Origin: Monoplex corrugatus
Lineage: Eukaryota > Mollusca > Gastropoda > Littorinimorpha > Ranellidae
NCBI GenBank assembly: GCA_030674185.1
Contig: CM060306.1
Coordinates: forward strand, 37,070,331 to 37,134,330
Direction of reading: 5' to 3'
Length of the DNA stretch: 64,000 nucleotides
The notes under the pieces were generated by a model that searched no databases, was not told where the DNA came from, and saw only the letters and a program-made list of their open reading frames with translations. Positions 1 through 9,868 of the stretch are shown in pieces. Position 1 is the first letter of the stretch, and the number at the start of each line of letters is the position of its first letter. Position numbers and translations under genes: made by a program.

Positions 1-166
1 TCAACTTGTCTAACAGCTAGAAGTCTGCGTGCTCTATTCATAAGTCTGGTCATGTATAATGAGCAGTGAGTTCACATGAGATGTAAAAAACAGCTCCATA
101 CAAAAACGAATTATATTTGATATATAAAATCGTAAAAAATCACATTCTCATTCCTGTCATTTACAG

Positions 167-353
167 AACTGTTGGCCAGAGAACAGGAGTCCATGCGTAC
201 TTCGCAGGACCATCGTGCAGTATAACAACTCGGTGGTGATTATGCAAGACACCAGCTTCACTAACCTCTGTATGTGCAACACCACGCAGTGTCCAGTGAA
301 CAGCACCCACCGCCGTCAGGTCATCACTTTTCAAGCACTGTACACCAACGTCA
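167..353 (+). CDS. Cysteine-rich secreted-type protein, exon A (5' part of gene lies outside window)
   Basis: The exon is bounded by an acceptor ending in TTTACAG and a candidate donor GTATGT. It is open in frame from its first base and ends one base into a codon (phase 1), which matches the next exon. The peptide has the pattern C-x7-C-x24-C-x-C-x4-C (core LCMCNTTQC) and several N-x-S/T sequons, as expected for a secreted, disulfide-bonded protein. The start codon and any signal peptide must lie upstream of the window. I do not recognise the family with certainty. Repeated CxC modules recall EGF-antagonist Argos-like proteins and some cysteine-rich venom-type peptides, but this is only a resemblance of pattern. 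The donor choice is supported by phase agreement rather than by a transcript. Confidence 0.6.
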
Positions 354-394
354 GTATGTACACAGCACTGATTTACTATCATTATCATCCTCTT

Positions 395-715
395 TGTTTT
401 TTCTTTTCTTTCTTTCTTCTGACATCGGCTGGATGAGTCCATGCGAGTTGGTTTTTCCCTTTATGTGGAAGCGGAATTTTGCTGCAGTCTTCATGTTCCG
501 TCTTTAGTGGATGTACATGCAGCCTGTTCTCCTGTTTTCCATAAGCCACCAGGCATTGATATGACTTATAGGATCTTTCACCTGTACATTGATATTCTGC
601 GTGCCATATACACACGAAGACAGTTTAAGCAATAACAAGTCTGCATACATGTTTGACCCGATCGATCAGAAAAACCTTCACTCTTTACTGTCATCTAATT
701 CCGTTGCATTATGGT
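395..715 (-). repeat. tRNA-derived SINE copy (family 1), inverted
   Basis: On the - strand this reads as a SINE body with a stretch like TTCGTGTGTATATGGCACGC, followed by AAAGATCCTATAAGTCAT and TGGTGGCTTATGGAAAACAGG, and it ends in a GAAGAAAGAAAG-type tail (near 405-425 on +). The same order of blocks recurs at 12535-12835, 15600-15930 and 61255-61560. I recall this body as a common gastropod repeat, but that identification is unverified. It begins right after exon A, inside the intron, so open frames here are not genes. Confidence 0.6.
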
Positions 716-894
716 CATTGTTAATTTAAAAAATGGGAAGGTGGGGGGGGGGTGACAGAGAGGAGAGGGAGGAGGGCTGAGTAGCAAGTGGTTCAGGGAT
801 ACTGGGGTTGGTTTACAGTTCAATAGTTACCACCCAGCCTTTCTTCTATCGATCTCGATGAGGCCTTTTTCCAAGGCTTGCTTATTTGTTCTAT

Positions 895-1310
895 CTTCAG
901 TGGACTATTGTGACGCACTTTTAGCTGACCTTTCATAGTATCTTCTCCGAAGGTTCCAGAAGGATCAAAATAACGCTACTCAGATTGCTTTCAAATCTGT
1001 CAATATGGTCATATCTCTCTTCTTCTCAAAGCATTGCATTGGCAGCCTTTTTGATTTAAAATCAATTATAAACTCTGCATCGTTCTTAGAACAGGTCCTC
1101 ATTATAACTCTGATATTTTGAACACATACACCTCATGCAGAAAGCTTTGCTCCTGTGATTCTAGAAAGTCTGGTTCTGCCAGAAAGTTTTATGTTTTGCA
1201 TTTCAGAACAAAATGTTTTGTCCATCGTACATTTGCTTACCAAGGTCAAATATTGAACGAAATCCTGTTTCATATTTGACATTCATCTTCAGTCATTTTC
1301 TTCAAGTCTG
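895..1310 (+). pseudogene. Decayed C-terminal end of an L2/CR1-like reverse transcriptase
   Basis: Read across frames, this stretch keeps the order of the C-terminal RT-region landmarks seen in the better copies at 27965-28609 and 47677-48345. A VDYCDALL-like segment is followed by QKDQNNATQIAFKS (compare the QNNAxRLV segment), then a basic F-RTK segment and a final FFKSG. It has many stops and frameshifts, so it is an old fossil within the first intron of the cysteine-rich gene. Confidence 0.5.
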
Positions 1311-1337
1311 GAATGTGTGTTAATGTTAGTGTTAGTA

Positions 1338-1339
<2 letters not shown>

Positions 1340-1391
<52 letters not shown>

Positions 1392-1443
1392 TGTGTGTGT
1401 GTCTGTGTGTGTGTCTGTGTGTGTGTCTTTGTGTGTGTGTGTT

Positions 1444-1487
<44 letters not shown>

Positions 1488-1620
1488 GTGTGTGTGTGTG
1501 TGTGTGTGTGTCTTTGTGTGTGTGTGTGTGTGTGTGAATGTGTGTGAGTATGTGTGTGGTGAGTGTGTGTGCGTGTGAGTGTGTGTGAGTGTGTGTGAGT
1601 GAGTGTGTGAGTGTGTGTGA

Positions 1621-1693
<73 letters not shown>

Positions 1694-1694
1694 C
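1340..1694. repeat. Compound (GT)n/(CT)n microsatellite
   Basis: Long GT tract with interspersed GTCT and GTGA units, a central CT block (about 1443-1485) and a second GT block. It produces spurious low-complexity open frames in every reading frame. Confidence 0.95.
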
Positions 1695-2091
1695 AGCCTG
1701 AATGTGCAGAGTAAGATCACTATACTGCGGCAATGCTGCAGTTGGAACAGCAAAAATAGAGAAAAAAAATAATGGCGTGGTAGGAATACTAGTCAAACAT
1801 CAGAGGAGAGACAAACTGCCAGTATCCCAAAGGATTTAAAACACTGTGCCCATCCGTTTCGTGAATCCGTTAATCCAGTGAAAAATATTTAATTCACATA
1901 TTCTTTCCTTGATCTCCAAGCAATGGAGTGTAACACATTTCTCGTTTAAACAAAATCCAATTCAATGTTACGTGTATAATGAATGATCTGTTGTGCGTGT
2001 GGCGTAGTTTGCTACAATGCAATGAATCGCATTTTATTCTATGGCGCCATATTGAATTGTACTGTATCATATCATATGGTATCCTTTGCAG

Positions 2092-2381
2092 CGCAGGGTT
2101 CCAGTGAAATCGTCTACAATGTAACAGAAACGCTGGTGTTCTGCCAGCGGCTGAGTGCCTCACGGTGTCGCAGAAATGACGTGTCTGTGACGATCCATGT
2201 CGATCCACGGATACCAAGCGTTGAAACGGAGGTCCATTGCCGCTGCCCAAGAAAAACACGTACTCCTCTAGTTATGAACAGAACAGTGGAGTATCTATAC
2301 ACAAACGGATCGATGCAGAATGATGATGTGTACGTCATCACACAGGACGAATACAAGTGTCCCCCGAAAAGAATATCCAAG
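2092..2381 (+). CDS. Cysteine-rich secreted-type protein, exon B
   Basis: The acceptor TTTGCAG ends at 2091 and the strong donor GTAAGATT starts at 2382. The exon enters with two bases that complete a codon split after exon A and leaves in phase 0, exactly as exon C needs. The 96-codon segment holds C-x7-C, then 23 residues, then CRC (HCRCPRKT) and a late single cysteine (EYKCPPK). The cysteine expected four residues after CRC in the other modules is absent. N-glycosylation sequons (NVTE, NRTV, NGSM) again suggest an extracellular protein. It is the central of three related modules. Family unknown. Confidence 0.65.
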
Positions 2382-2414
2382 GTAAGATTCAGGGATACGT
2401 TTTAATATTAAAGT

Positions 2415-2528
2415 CAGTTAGCTAGCTGCTTCATGGTGAGTATTTATCAATACAGTTAGCTAGCTGCTTCATGGTGAGTATTTATCAATACAGTTAGCTA
2501 GCTGCTTCATGGTGAGTATTTGCCAATA
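2415..2528. repeat. 38-bp tandem repeat, three copies
   Basis: Three consecutive 38-bp units start at 2415, 2453 and 2491, each beginning CAGTTAGCTAGCTGCTTCAT. The third differs by a few bases. The array starts only 33 bp after the exon B donor. Confidence 0.95.
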
Positions 2529-3003
2529 CTTAATCAAACCTTGATGGGTAATTTCGCTTAGTATTTTTACCTTTTTTCCTGGTCACAACCGACTTATCTA
2601 CAAGACACTGGCCGACGTCCTCGGCAAGGGGGACAATGCAGCACCACCCTTTTCTCCCCGAAGTATGTTTTTTTTTGTTTATTTGCATTTTTCTGTGAAA
2701 TGTAGTTTTGACTTAATATTTTTTAGTAGGCCTACTCAGGTAGGAAGCTAGGTTTTGGAGTTTGTTTGAGAAGGATTCGTTGCACGTGGACAATTTCGTT
2801 TACCCTCTTCCTAAGTCTGCCATCAATTATCTGGAAAACGTTTTGATCCTAAGCAAAACGCTCATCCGCTGGCAAGGTATTCACGTGGGTAAGGGAGCAG
2901 AATCCCCAAAAACACTGACAGCACCAGAATGACTGGAGCATTAAGATTGGCAATGAACTTTCTTCATGACATGTTTCTTGAATATTGATGTACATAATGA
3001 AAC

Positions 3004-3153
3004 CAACATTGATTAGAATATGGTTTTATATGTTTTGTAGGCTATCTGTTTTTTTTTTTTTAAGTGAACAATTATTGTCAACATTGATTAGAATATGGTT
3101 TTATATGTTTTGTAGGCTATATGTTTGTTTTTTTTAAAGTGAACAATTATTGT
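3004..3153. repeat. 75-bp tandem duplication
   Basis: Two adjacent units (3004-3078 and 3079-3153) begin CAACATTGATTAGAATATGG, contain a poly-T run and end GTGAACAATTATTGT. They differ mainly in the length of the T run. Confidence 0.9.
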
Positions 3154-3409
3154 CTTATTTGTATAAACTGAATTATTTCTGTTGCCACATTGTTCGATGA
3201 CGCTTGATTATCGTTAAGCCAAGGAATGTGGTTTTTGAGATTGATTCGTAAGGAAAATTGTTGACATGCGTTGGATCTTGGTGTTCATTTATGAATTTTT
3301 TGTGTGAAAACTATCATTCTGTACATTCAAAAAAAGAAAACAAAACAAAGCAACAACAACAAAAAACACTGATTAGATTGACAAATGTATTCCGATTATA
3401 CGTGTTTTT

Positions 3410-3560
3410 TTAACCCCTTCACTACCATGAATATTTTTTTGCTCGGTGACAACTATTGGCCAAGGGTTTTTTGGCTGCGGAGGGTAATAATTAACAAAAA
3501 ATTCTAGCATAAAAACTACTGAAGGAAAGTATATAAAACCTATGTTTTTTCTGAAAGGGA
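3410..3560. mobile_element. Possible piggyBac-like element terminus
   Basis: A TTAA (3410-3413) is followed directly by CCCCTTCACTACCATGAATA. This resembles the TTAA plus CCC-type terminal inverted repeat of piggyBac elements. The opposite terminus was not found to the right, so the element is incomplete or the match is fortuitous. The acidic open frame at 4142-4605 on the - strand could be its transposase remnant. Confidence 0.3.
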
Positions 3561-3721
3561 ATTGAACACTTTTCATTTATGATAGTTGTAACTTTATTTT
3601 ATCTAATGTTTTTATAGCACATGGCCTATGAAGTTGAAAATAATTTTTTTCCCTTGCATTTTGTGATTTTGTGTCACAGCATGCCTGTAGTAACACCTAA
3701 AAATCCTAGATGTAAGCATGA

Positions 3722-3750
3722 AACACACACACACACACACACACACACAC

Positions 3751-3788
<38 letters not shown>

Positions 3789-3900
3789 TACACACACACA
3801 CACAACATCTCTCTCTCTCTCTCTCGAGAGAAGAGAGAGAGAAATGCACACACACACCACACATACACCTAAGTACAATCAGTATCTATTACTAGTATTT

Positions 3901-3950
<50 letters not shown>

Positions 3951-3963
3951 AGAGACAGAATGC

Positions 3964-4020
<57 letters not shown>

Positions 4021-4057
4021 ACACACACACACACATACACACACTGCCACGCCCACT
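3722..4057. repeat. Compound (CA)n/(CT)n/(GA)n microsatellites
   Basis: Alternating CA, CT and GA tracts separated by a short unique spacer near 3870-3903. Low-complexity open frames over this tract are not genes. Confidence 0.95.
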
Positions 4058-4141
4058 TCACACTGGGCAGATTACACGCGCACACAACCTAACCGGTCAG
4101 TCAGCGAAGTTGGCCACAGCACAAGACAATAGGTTATGACG

Positions 4142-4605
4142 TCAGTCTCTGCCCCGTCCTCTCGCTCGGACTGCTGAGCTATCAACACGCGCTGACCACG
4201 TGAAGGCGTGTGTTGGTGTGTTGGGCGTAGCTCGCCGAGTTGTGTCATTGTCGGTGCTCTCCGACGTCGGTTCTTGTATCTCTTCTTCATTTTCCCTCAT
4301 TTCACTTGATTCACTGGACTGTCCATCACCTTGCTGGTGGTCTGGGTCATCTATATCCTCAAATTCTGTTTCTAGTTCTGCTCTTTCTTCTCTGTCAGCG
4401 TTCGCTCGCACAATCGGAGCGATGTTGACGTCAGCACCGACACGCCCCACTTCATCGCCTTCATCTTCCTCGTCCAGAGAATTATCTGACGATGCTTCGC
4501 CATACATCTTGAGAAATTCTGTATCTTCCATCATTTCTAAAACTACATTAGGATCTTTCCAGTGAAAATCCGAAAATCCTTGGGTGTACGCTTTCTTTTT
4601 CCCGA
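4142..4605 (-). pseudogene. Acidic open frame, possibly an N-terminal transposase remnant
   Basis: The first ATG at 4534 gives 130 codons, and the frame stays open to about 4605 without an ATG, where a TAG doubles as a possible splice acceptor. The protein is rich in D, E and S (for example SLDEEDEGDEV) and ends in a basic RARGRGRD. No folded domain is recognised. An acidic N-terminus of this sort precedes the catalytic domain in piggyBac-type transposases, and a TTAA-CCCC terminus sits about 730 bp beyond the stop, so a truncated element is my tentative reading. A host exon nested in the intron of the cysteine-rich gene is the alternative. Composition alone cannot decide. Confidence 0.3.
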
Positions 4606-5081
4606 GCTATTAAATAAGATTCAGAACTGAACAGTGTGATACCAGAATGGACGACTTTCATTTGTCCGTCTTTTAATGCTCAATGGAATAACTATAAACC
4701 ACTATTTTCTTAATAGAGAACAAATCCATCTTCATGACATTCTTTGAAATCTTGATGTTCGCTTTGAAATCTCCCGTGTATGAAATATGTTTTGTTTTTT
4801 GTCTTCAGTATGTTGTATGTTGTCAGATGTCTAAACAGTTCCTCTTGTGTGTATGAATTAAATTAAAATGTTTTTTGTTACTACATTGTTTGTTGATGTC
4901 TATTCACTGTTTAAAAATGTATAAAAAAAAAGGTGAAAAAAAGCTGAAAAAATACAGATTGGCAATGAACAAGCCAACAGTTATGTTGCAGGGTAGGACT
5001 GAACTCGAGACATAAAATCATGAATCGACGGCTGTATCAACGAAAGCCAGCCTGTCCATGCAAAGATGTGGCTGCCAAAGG

Positions 5082-5160
5082 ATCAAACTCACTACCCCTT
5101 CATTGTCAATGTGGTGTCTAACCGACTAAGCTAATAGGCCACAGGGACAAGTACTTTTTT
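5082..5160 (-). repeat. tRNA-like sequence (SINE head or tRNA pseudogene)
   Basis: The - strand has an A-box-like TTAGCTTAGTCGGTTAGA, a seven-base loop TTGACAA (anticodon GAC, valine-like) and a B-box-like GAGTTTGATCC at normal spacing. The D stem and anticodon stem no longer pair properly, so this is not a functional tRNA gene. It is more likely the head of a SINE or a tRNA-derived fossil. Confidence 0.4.
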
Positions 5161-5299
5161 TTGCTGTGGATTACTTTATATGCGCTAAGTCTAAGAACTA
5201 TGCTGCTCATGGTACTTCGGTTTATCATCCCTATTGAAAAACTAGCATCCAGACCAGTGTTCAAGACCTTGAGGTGGTGGAAGTGTGAGAGATATTCCA

Positions 5300-5365
5300 G
5301 CTTGCTTCAGGATTTGAATCCATGACTTCCCGCATCCTAGATGACAAAACCTAAGCTGACGTCAA
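5300..5365 (-). repeat. Second tRNA-like fragment
   Basis: On the - strand TCAGCTTAGG is followed about 35 bases later by a B-box-like GGATTCAAATCC. It lies in the same orientation upstream of the 5082-5160 tRNA-like unit, so the two may form one dimeric SINE. No cloverleaf can be drawn. Confidence 0.25.
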
Positions 5366-5530
5366 ATTAGAGTCCTAAACAATGTAATAAAAGGATATAA
5401 CCATAATAAAATATTTAAACTTTATTCACGATTATGAATTTTAAGGGGAAAAAATTTTTTCCTGCAGTTTAACGCTTACTTGGAAGAAATTCTAGGTTTG
5501 GATTGTTTCTATATCAGTGTACATATACAG

Positions 5531-5780
5531 ATGTTTTCATTTGAACTGGTTGTATGCAACATACATGTATTTGTGTGTATATGTATCTCCCTTTATCAGT
5601 TCACTTGCTACTAACATTAGCATTCAAAACCTTATGATGTGTCTAATCTAAAATGTTTTATTTCGAACTGGTTGCATGCAAAATATTTGTTTTTTGATGT
5701 ATTTCCCTTTTTCAGTTCAATTGTTACTAACATCAGCATTCAAAAACCTCACGATGTATCCAATCTAAAATGTTTTATTT
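5531..5780. repeat. About 120-bp tandem duplication
   Basis: Units starting near 5531 and 5653 share ATGTTTTATTTC-GAACTGGTTG and later ACTAACAT-AGCATTCAAAACC. A third start of the unit is seen at 5770 before the similarity ends. The array is intronic, about 90 bp from exon C. Confidence 0.85.
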
Positions 5781-5867
5781 CAATGGTGTGTTCTCATTAG
5801 TTATTATGTAGATAGAAAATCATAACCCACTGACAAAAGTCCATATTGATTTATGTATTTCTTCCAG

Positions 5868-6023
5868 CACTACTGCACAGCCGGTCAGACCTGCATGTCG
5901 TTTGAAGAAGGGAACGTGAGCACCACGATAGATTACCTTTGTAGATGCCCAAGTGGGAACTGCAGATACACCAGAGCAGGAGGCAGTGCCGACTACAACT
6001 GTCGTACCGCACCTTCTGACTGA
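5868..6023 (+). CDS. Cysteine-rich secreted-type protein, terminal exon C
   Basis: The acceptor TTCTTCCAG ends at 5867. The exon begins in phase 0, matching exon B, and runs 51 codons to a TGA at 6021-6023. Its module is C-x5-C-x15-C-x-C-x4-C (core LCRCPSGNC) with one later cysteine (DYNCRTAPSD at the C-terminus), the same layout as exon A and close to exon B. Each exon therefore contributes one CxC module, which suggests growth of the gene by exon or module duplication. No AATAAA was noticed in the next 700 bp. An ATTAAA is present near 6476. Confidence 0.7.
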   Translation, partial: HYCTAGQTCMSFEEGNVSTTIDYLCRCPSGNCRYTRAGGSADYNCRTAPSD

Positions 6024-6230
6024 ACGTCAAATGGCTTTTCTTAATTCTGAGGATGAATGAGTGAGCAGACAAATACACACGCTAATTCTAGGGCGTCGCA
6101 TTGAAGAACTGTTCACCCAGTTCTGCCAGTTGTGTGCAAAAGCCTGGGTCAGTGCAGATGGTTTATTTATCCATTGCACAACTTTGTCAGACCGTCGGAG
6201 ATTTTTATACGGATGTGTTTTGGGTATTTT

Positions 6231-6290
6231 TTTGTTTGTTTGTTTGTTTGTTTGTTTGTTTGTTTGTTTGTTTGTTTGTTTGTTTTGTTT
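6231..6290. repeat. (TTTG)n microsatellite
   Basis: About fourteen GTTT units, about 210 bp downstream of the exon C stop codon. Confidence 0.95.
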
Positions 6291-6539
6291 TTTGTCGTCG
6301 TTTTTCCCCCAACAGTTCCCTGGGGGTTGGTTTAGCAAGGGCATAGATCTTGTTACATGACCTTACTGTCGTAGTTTCCTTTACTTTAATCAAAGTGAGC
6401 AGATTTTCATATGATCCAGTGTGTTGTTTGATGGTTTGGCGAATTTCTTCACTAGTGATATGATTATTGTGTCAGATATTAAAAAAAAAATGATATCTAG
6501 GAATAACAAGTCTTTTTCACGGCTTGGAGTCAAATCAGC

Positions 6540-6640
6540 TGTGAGGGTCCACATTCATGAAGATGAAATATACCTGTGCACGTAAGAGCCTGATGTTGTG
6601 ATTCATGGAGATGCTCTTGTCCTTCCATGCAGGTTTCAGC
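6540..6640 (+). repeat. Possible fragment of SINE family 1
   Basis: Blocks resembling the SINE body (TGCACGTAAGAGCCTGATGT, then TTCATGGAGATGC) lie in the order seen in the clearer copies. The match is diverged and was judged by eye. Confidence 0.3.
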
Positions 6641-6691
6641 CTGGACATGCTGATGTTATCTATGAGAGGATTTCTGGTTTGGGTTCCTCAC

Positions 6692-6910
<219 letters not shown>

Positions 6911-6967
6911 AACCACATCCGTGCATATGAGCCAGGGTCAAAAGGTGTTTTGTGTTGACTTTCCTTG

Positions 6968-7067
6968 NNNNNNNNNNNNNNNNNNNNNNNNNNNNNNNNN
7001 NNNNNNNNNNNNNNNNNNNNNNNNNNNNNNNNNNNNNNNNNNNNNNNNNNNNNNNNNNNNNNNNNNN
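6968..7067. other. Assembly gap (100 N)
   Basis: Exactly 100 N, the usual placeholder for a gap of unknown size. The right flank is duplication copy 1. By alignment with copy 2 the last visible transporter exon of copy 1 should fall here. Confidence 0.99.
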
Positions 7068-7092
7068 TTCAAGCACAGTGATGATTACCCCA

Positions 7093-7172
<80 letters not shown>

Positions 7173-7356
7173 TGTTTTTCGTTCTTTCTACAGCCAACTC
7201 GGAAGACAGGGCAATGCTTCTTCGTCTTTACTCGTCGCTCTCTGATTCTCAACTGACTACAGTATATATACATTTCACAGTGAACAGCAATCAGTTATTT
7301 AAACGAATATCATGCCGTGCTGCTATCCGCACGCTGTTTACTGTCAACACACGTCA
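7173..7356 (-). repeat. 3' LTR of the gypsy-type element
   Basis: About 184 bp, identical by eye to the partner LTR except for two extra T in the run at 7175-7179. It contains a TATATATA stretch near 7263. Confidence 0.9.
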
Positions 7357-7572
7357 CATCTCCCTTTCTTTAAGGAAACAAAATCAATTAATAATTTTTC
7401 CTATCTTTCAGTCCATACGAAATAAATGTGTTTCCTACCTTTATCACAACATTAACTTAACAAACACTCATTCTCACGCATAGGGCCCAATCATTCATTT
7501 TATCTCTGATCATTATCATGTCCATATTTCACAATGTTTTCAGTTTATCTGATTGTGGTAGAGTCTTCAGTT

Positions 7573-8751
7573 TCATTCATATTTCAGGAAATCTGGCCTT
7601 TTGCTTTGTCTTCCAGATCTTGTTCTGTAAGGAGAACTAACTGGTTCGGGTTGTCCTGTCCTTGTTTGTTTGATAACTTCATCTGGCTCCTTGATGCTGG
7701 TTGTCTCAGACATTTTGATGAATGGTGACTGATCAGATGAGTTCTCACGGACAGACGATGCTGGCATCCTGACATCTGTTCCAGTTCCAGTTTTCTTGTT
7801 ATCTTCCAGCATCTGTTTTGATGGAATGATGATTTGCAGTTGCTTGCCCGATGTGTCGCTTTCCTGATGTCTTCCAGAATTCATCCTTCTCTGGACAAGT
7901 CGTTGAGGGTTGATTGTCTGTTGAAGCTCCGTTTCTGTTGTGTCTCGTAGCTGACGACGATTCCTTCTGTACTGACGTCTGTCCTCTGTGCGAATGTTGT
8001 ATGACCGGATGTTCACCTGTTGGTCTACTTTGGCGCTGATCCACTTTTTGGATCCTGGAGGTTGGAATTTCACAATCTGTCCCGGACTCAGTTCTGTCAG
8101 CTCTACTGCGCTTCTGTTGTAGTAGTGCGCTTGCTTCAGTTTCCTTTTCTCACGTTCTTTCTTGATTGGTACAACTGTAGGTTGGAGTAATGTCTTTGAC
8201 GTCGGCACTTGTGTTCGTGTTCTTCTGCCGAACAGTCTCTGAGCAGGCGAACTGTTTACAGTCTGTGTCGGGATGTTTCTCAACTCAAGTAAAGCGAGGA
8301 AGGGATCTTGATTGTTGTGTTCTGCTTTCTTCATGCACGTCTTTGCAGCCTTCACCGCGCTCTCTGCTTTTCCATTGGACTGAGGGTAGTATGGTGAGCT
8401 TGTTACGTGTTCAAACCCATATGTTTTTCTGAACTTTCCAAACTGGTTTGATGTGAATTGAGTTCCACAGTCTGTTGTCAGGCGTTCTGGTATTCCGTGT
8501 CTTGCCAAGTGTCTCTTCAGACAGATGATGATCTCTTTGGATTCTCTTGTTTGTAACCGATCAATCTCAAAGAAATCTTTCTGATTCGCCGCTATCGTTG
8601 CAATGTTCTCTTCATTGATCGTCAACAATTGCATGTGCTGTACAGCTTTCAGTCCCAGTACTGGCTTACAGTCCGTTTTGGTGATCGCGAAGTTGACTTT
8701 GTATTTCCTTCTGTTCTTGGGGTTTTTCACTCGCAGCACTATCTCCCCCAC
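7573..8751 (-). pseudogene. Protease tail joined to integrase, gypsy-type pol remnant
   Basis: The 392-codon frame starts with material that continues the retropepsin domain of the neighbouring gag-pro frame after a small frame change. It then jumps into the integrase core: TTDCGTQFTS carries the second catalytic Asp and SNGKAESAVK the catalytic Glu of the D,D-E triad. The zinc-binding N-terminus, the first Asp, and the whole RT and RNase H are absent, so polymerase function is lost. A basic, Q/R-rich tail ends RPDFLKYE near the 3' LTR. It lies 3' of gag-pro, overlapping it by 13 bp in another frame. Such a copy could only have moved with proteins supplied in trans. Confidence 0.85.
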
Positions 8752-9803
8752 AGGCTTAATTTCTGTCCGTTGAACATCACCAGCTTCTTCTTCGTCTCTT
8801 GCAGGTCAGACTTTCTTTCATCTCCTGTGACTTCTCTGTACAGGCTCTCAGACATCACGTGTGTTGTTGCACCTGTGTCAAGAAGAAATGTTACCGGCAT
8901 CTCATTTATCAGCATTTTTGCTCGTATATTTCTCTCCTTTTTTCTGGTTTTGTCTTCGATCCCGAGGATTTCATTATCGCTTTCAGTGTCAGTCTCTTCT
9001 TCTTCGAAGTGCCGAACTCTTGTTTTCTTTTGATTTTTCTTGGGTGTTCTGCAGCATGAAGCAAAGTGATTATTTCCTCCACAACCTTTGCATTTTCTTC
9101 CAAATGCTGGACATTTCTCTTTTGCTCTTGGGTGCTTTCCACCACAATATCCGCATTTCTCTCTGTACTCTGGTTTGTTTCCTTTGCTATACTGTTTTGC
9201 TGTCTTCTTTTCTTTGAAAGCTTGGACTTCCTGCGTGTCCTGCATTTTTCTCATCATTTGGACGGTTTGATGTTGACTTGATTCATGCGCTCTGCACATA
9301 TCAATACATGCAGTCAATGTCAGCTGTCGCACTTCCAGTAATTTTGATCGCAGAGTCTCGTCATGTACACCCAGTACGATTTGATCTCTCAACAGTCTGT
9401 CTTCCAGTGTACCATAGTTAAAGGTCTTGATCAGTCTCTGCAGTTCTGCTACAAACTGTTCGATAGATTCTCCTGCTGCTTGATGTCTGCAGTTGAATCT
9501 GAATGCTTCGTAAGTTTCATTGGTTGAACCCACACAGTATTCTTCGAATTTCTGCAGAACGGTGTCAATGTCATTTCTTTCAGCTTCATTAGCAAATGCC
9601 AATCCTTCATAGATGTCCATAGCATCCAGCCTGTATGTTGAGTCTTCTTCTGTCTGTGTTGTCACAATTTCATAGCTGTCCCAAAGCCTCTTGAATTTCC
9701 TCCAGCTGCTCTGCAGGTTTCCTCCATTCACATCAAGTTTAGGAGGCAAGGGAATCTTGGCATGTCGTCGACTGGCTTTTCTCTCTTCTTGTTCATCTTC
9801 CAT
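8739..9803 (-). CDS. Gag with zinc knuckles plus retropepsin protease, gypsy-type
   Basis: A 354-codon frame whose ATG lies 65 bp inside the 5' LTR. Residues about 25-190 look like a retrotransposon gag capsid (WRKFKRLWDSY, FNCRHQAAGESIEQFVAEL). Two cysteine-histidine knuckles follow (CGYCGGKH...C and CKGCGGNNHFASC, the second a good CX2CX4HX4C), then an acidic linker and a retropepsin active site FLLDTGATTHV. The frame ends in NGQKLSLWGR just after the protease core and overlaps the next frame, the usual place for a frameshift or a frame-breaking deletion. The frame itself is intact. Confidence 0.85.
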   Translation of the reverse strand: MEDEQEERKASRRHAKIPLPPKLDVNGGNLQSSWRKFKRLWDSYEIVTTQTEEDSTYRLDAMDIYEGLAFANEAERNDIDTVLQKFEEYCVGSTNETYEAFRFNCRHQAAGESIEQFVAELQRLIKTFNYGTLEDRLLRDQIVLGVHDETLRSKLLEVRQLTLTACIDMCRAHESSQHQTVQMMRKMQDTQEVQAFKEKKTAKQYSKGNKPEYREKCGYCGGKHPRAKEKCPAFGRKCKGCGGNNHFASCCRTPKKNQKKTRVRHFEEEETDTESDNEILGIEDKTRKKERNIRAKMLINEMPVTFLLDTGATTHVMSESLYREVTGDERKSDLQETKKKLVMFNGQKLSLWGR

Positions 9804-9868
9804 GGTTGAACTTTAGTCTTCAATATTCTGGATTTTTGTTGTAGTTCGTAATCACGATTCTGACACCA

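Noticed and set aside
1338..1796. Long Thr/His and Cys/Val open frames on both strands, here and over other CA/GT tracts (3718-4092, 33640-34294, 51499-52052)
   Set aside because: They are translated dinucleotide repeats without any non-repeat domain.
5082..5160. Functional tRNA-Val gene
   Set aside because: The D and anticodon stems contain several mismatches and the acceptor stem does not pair.
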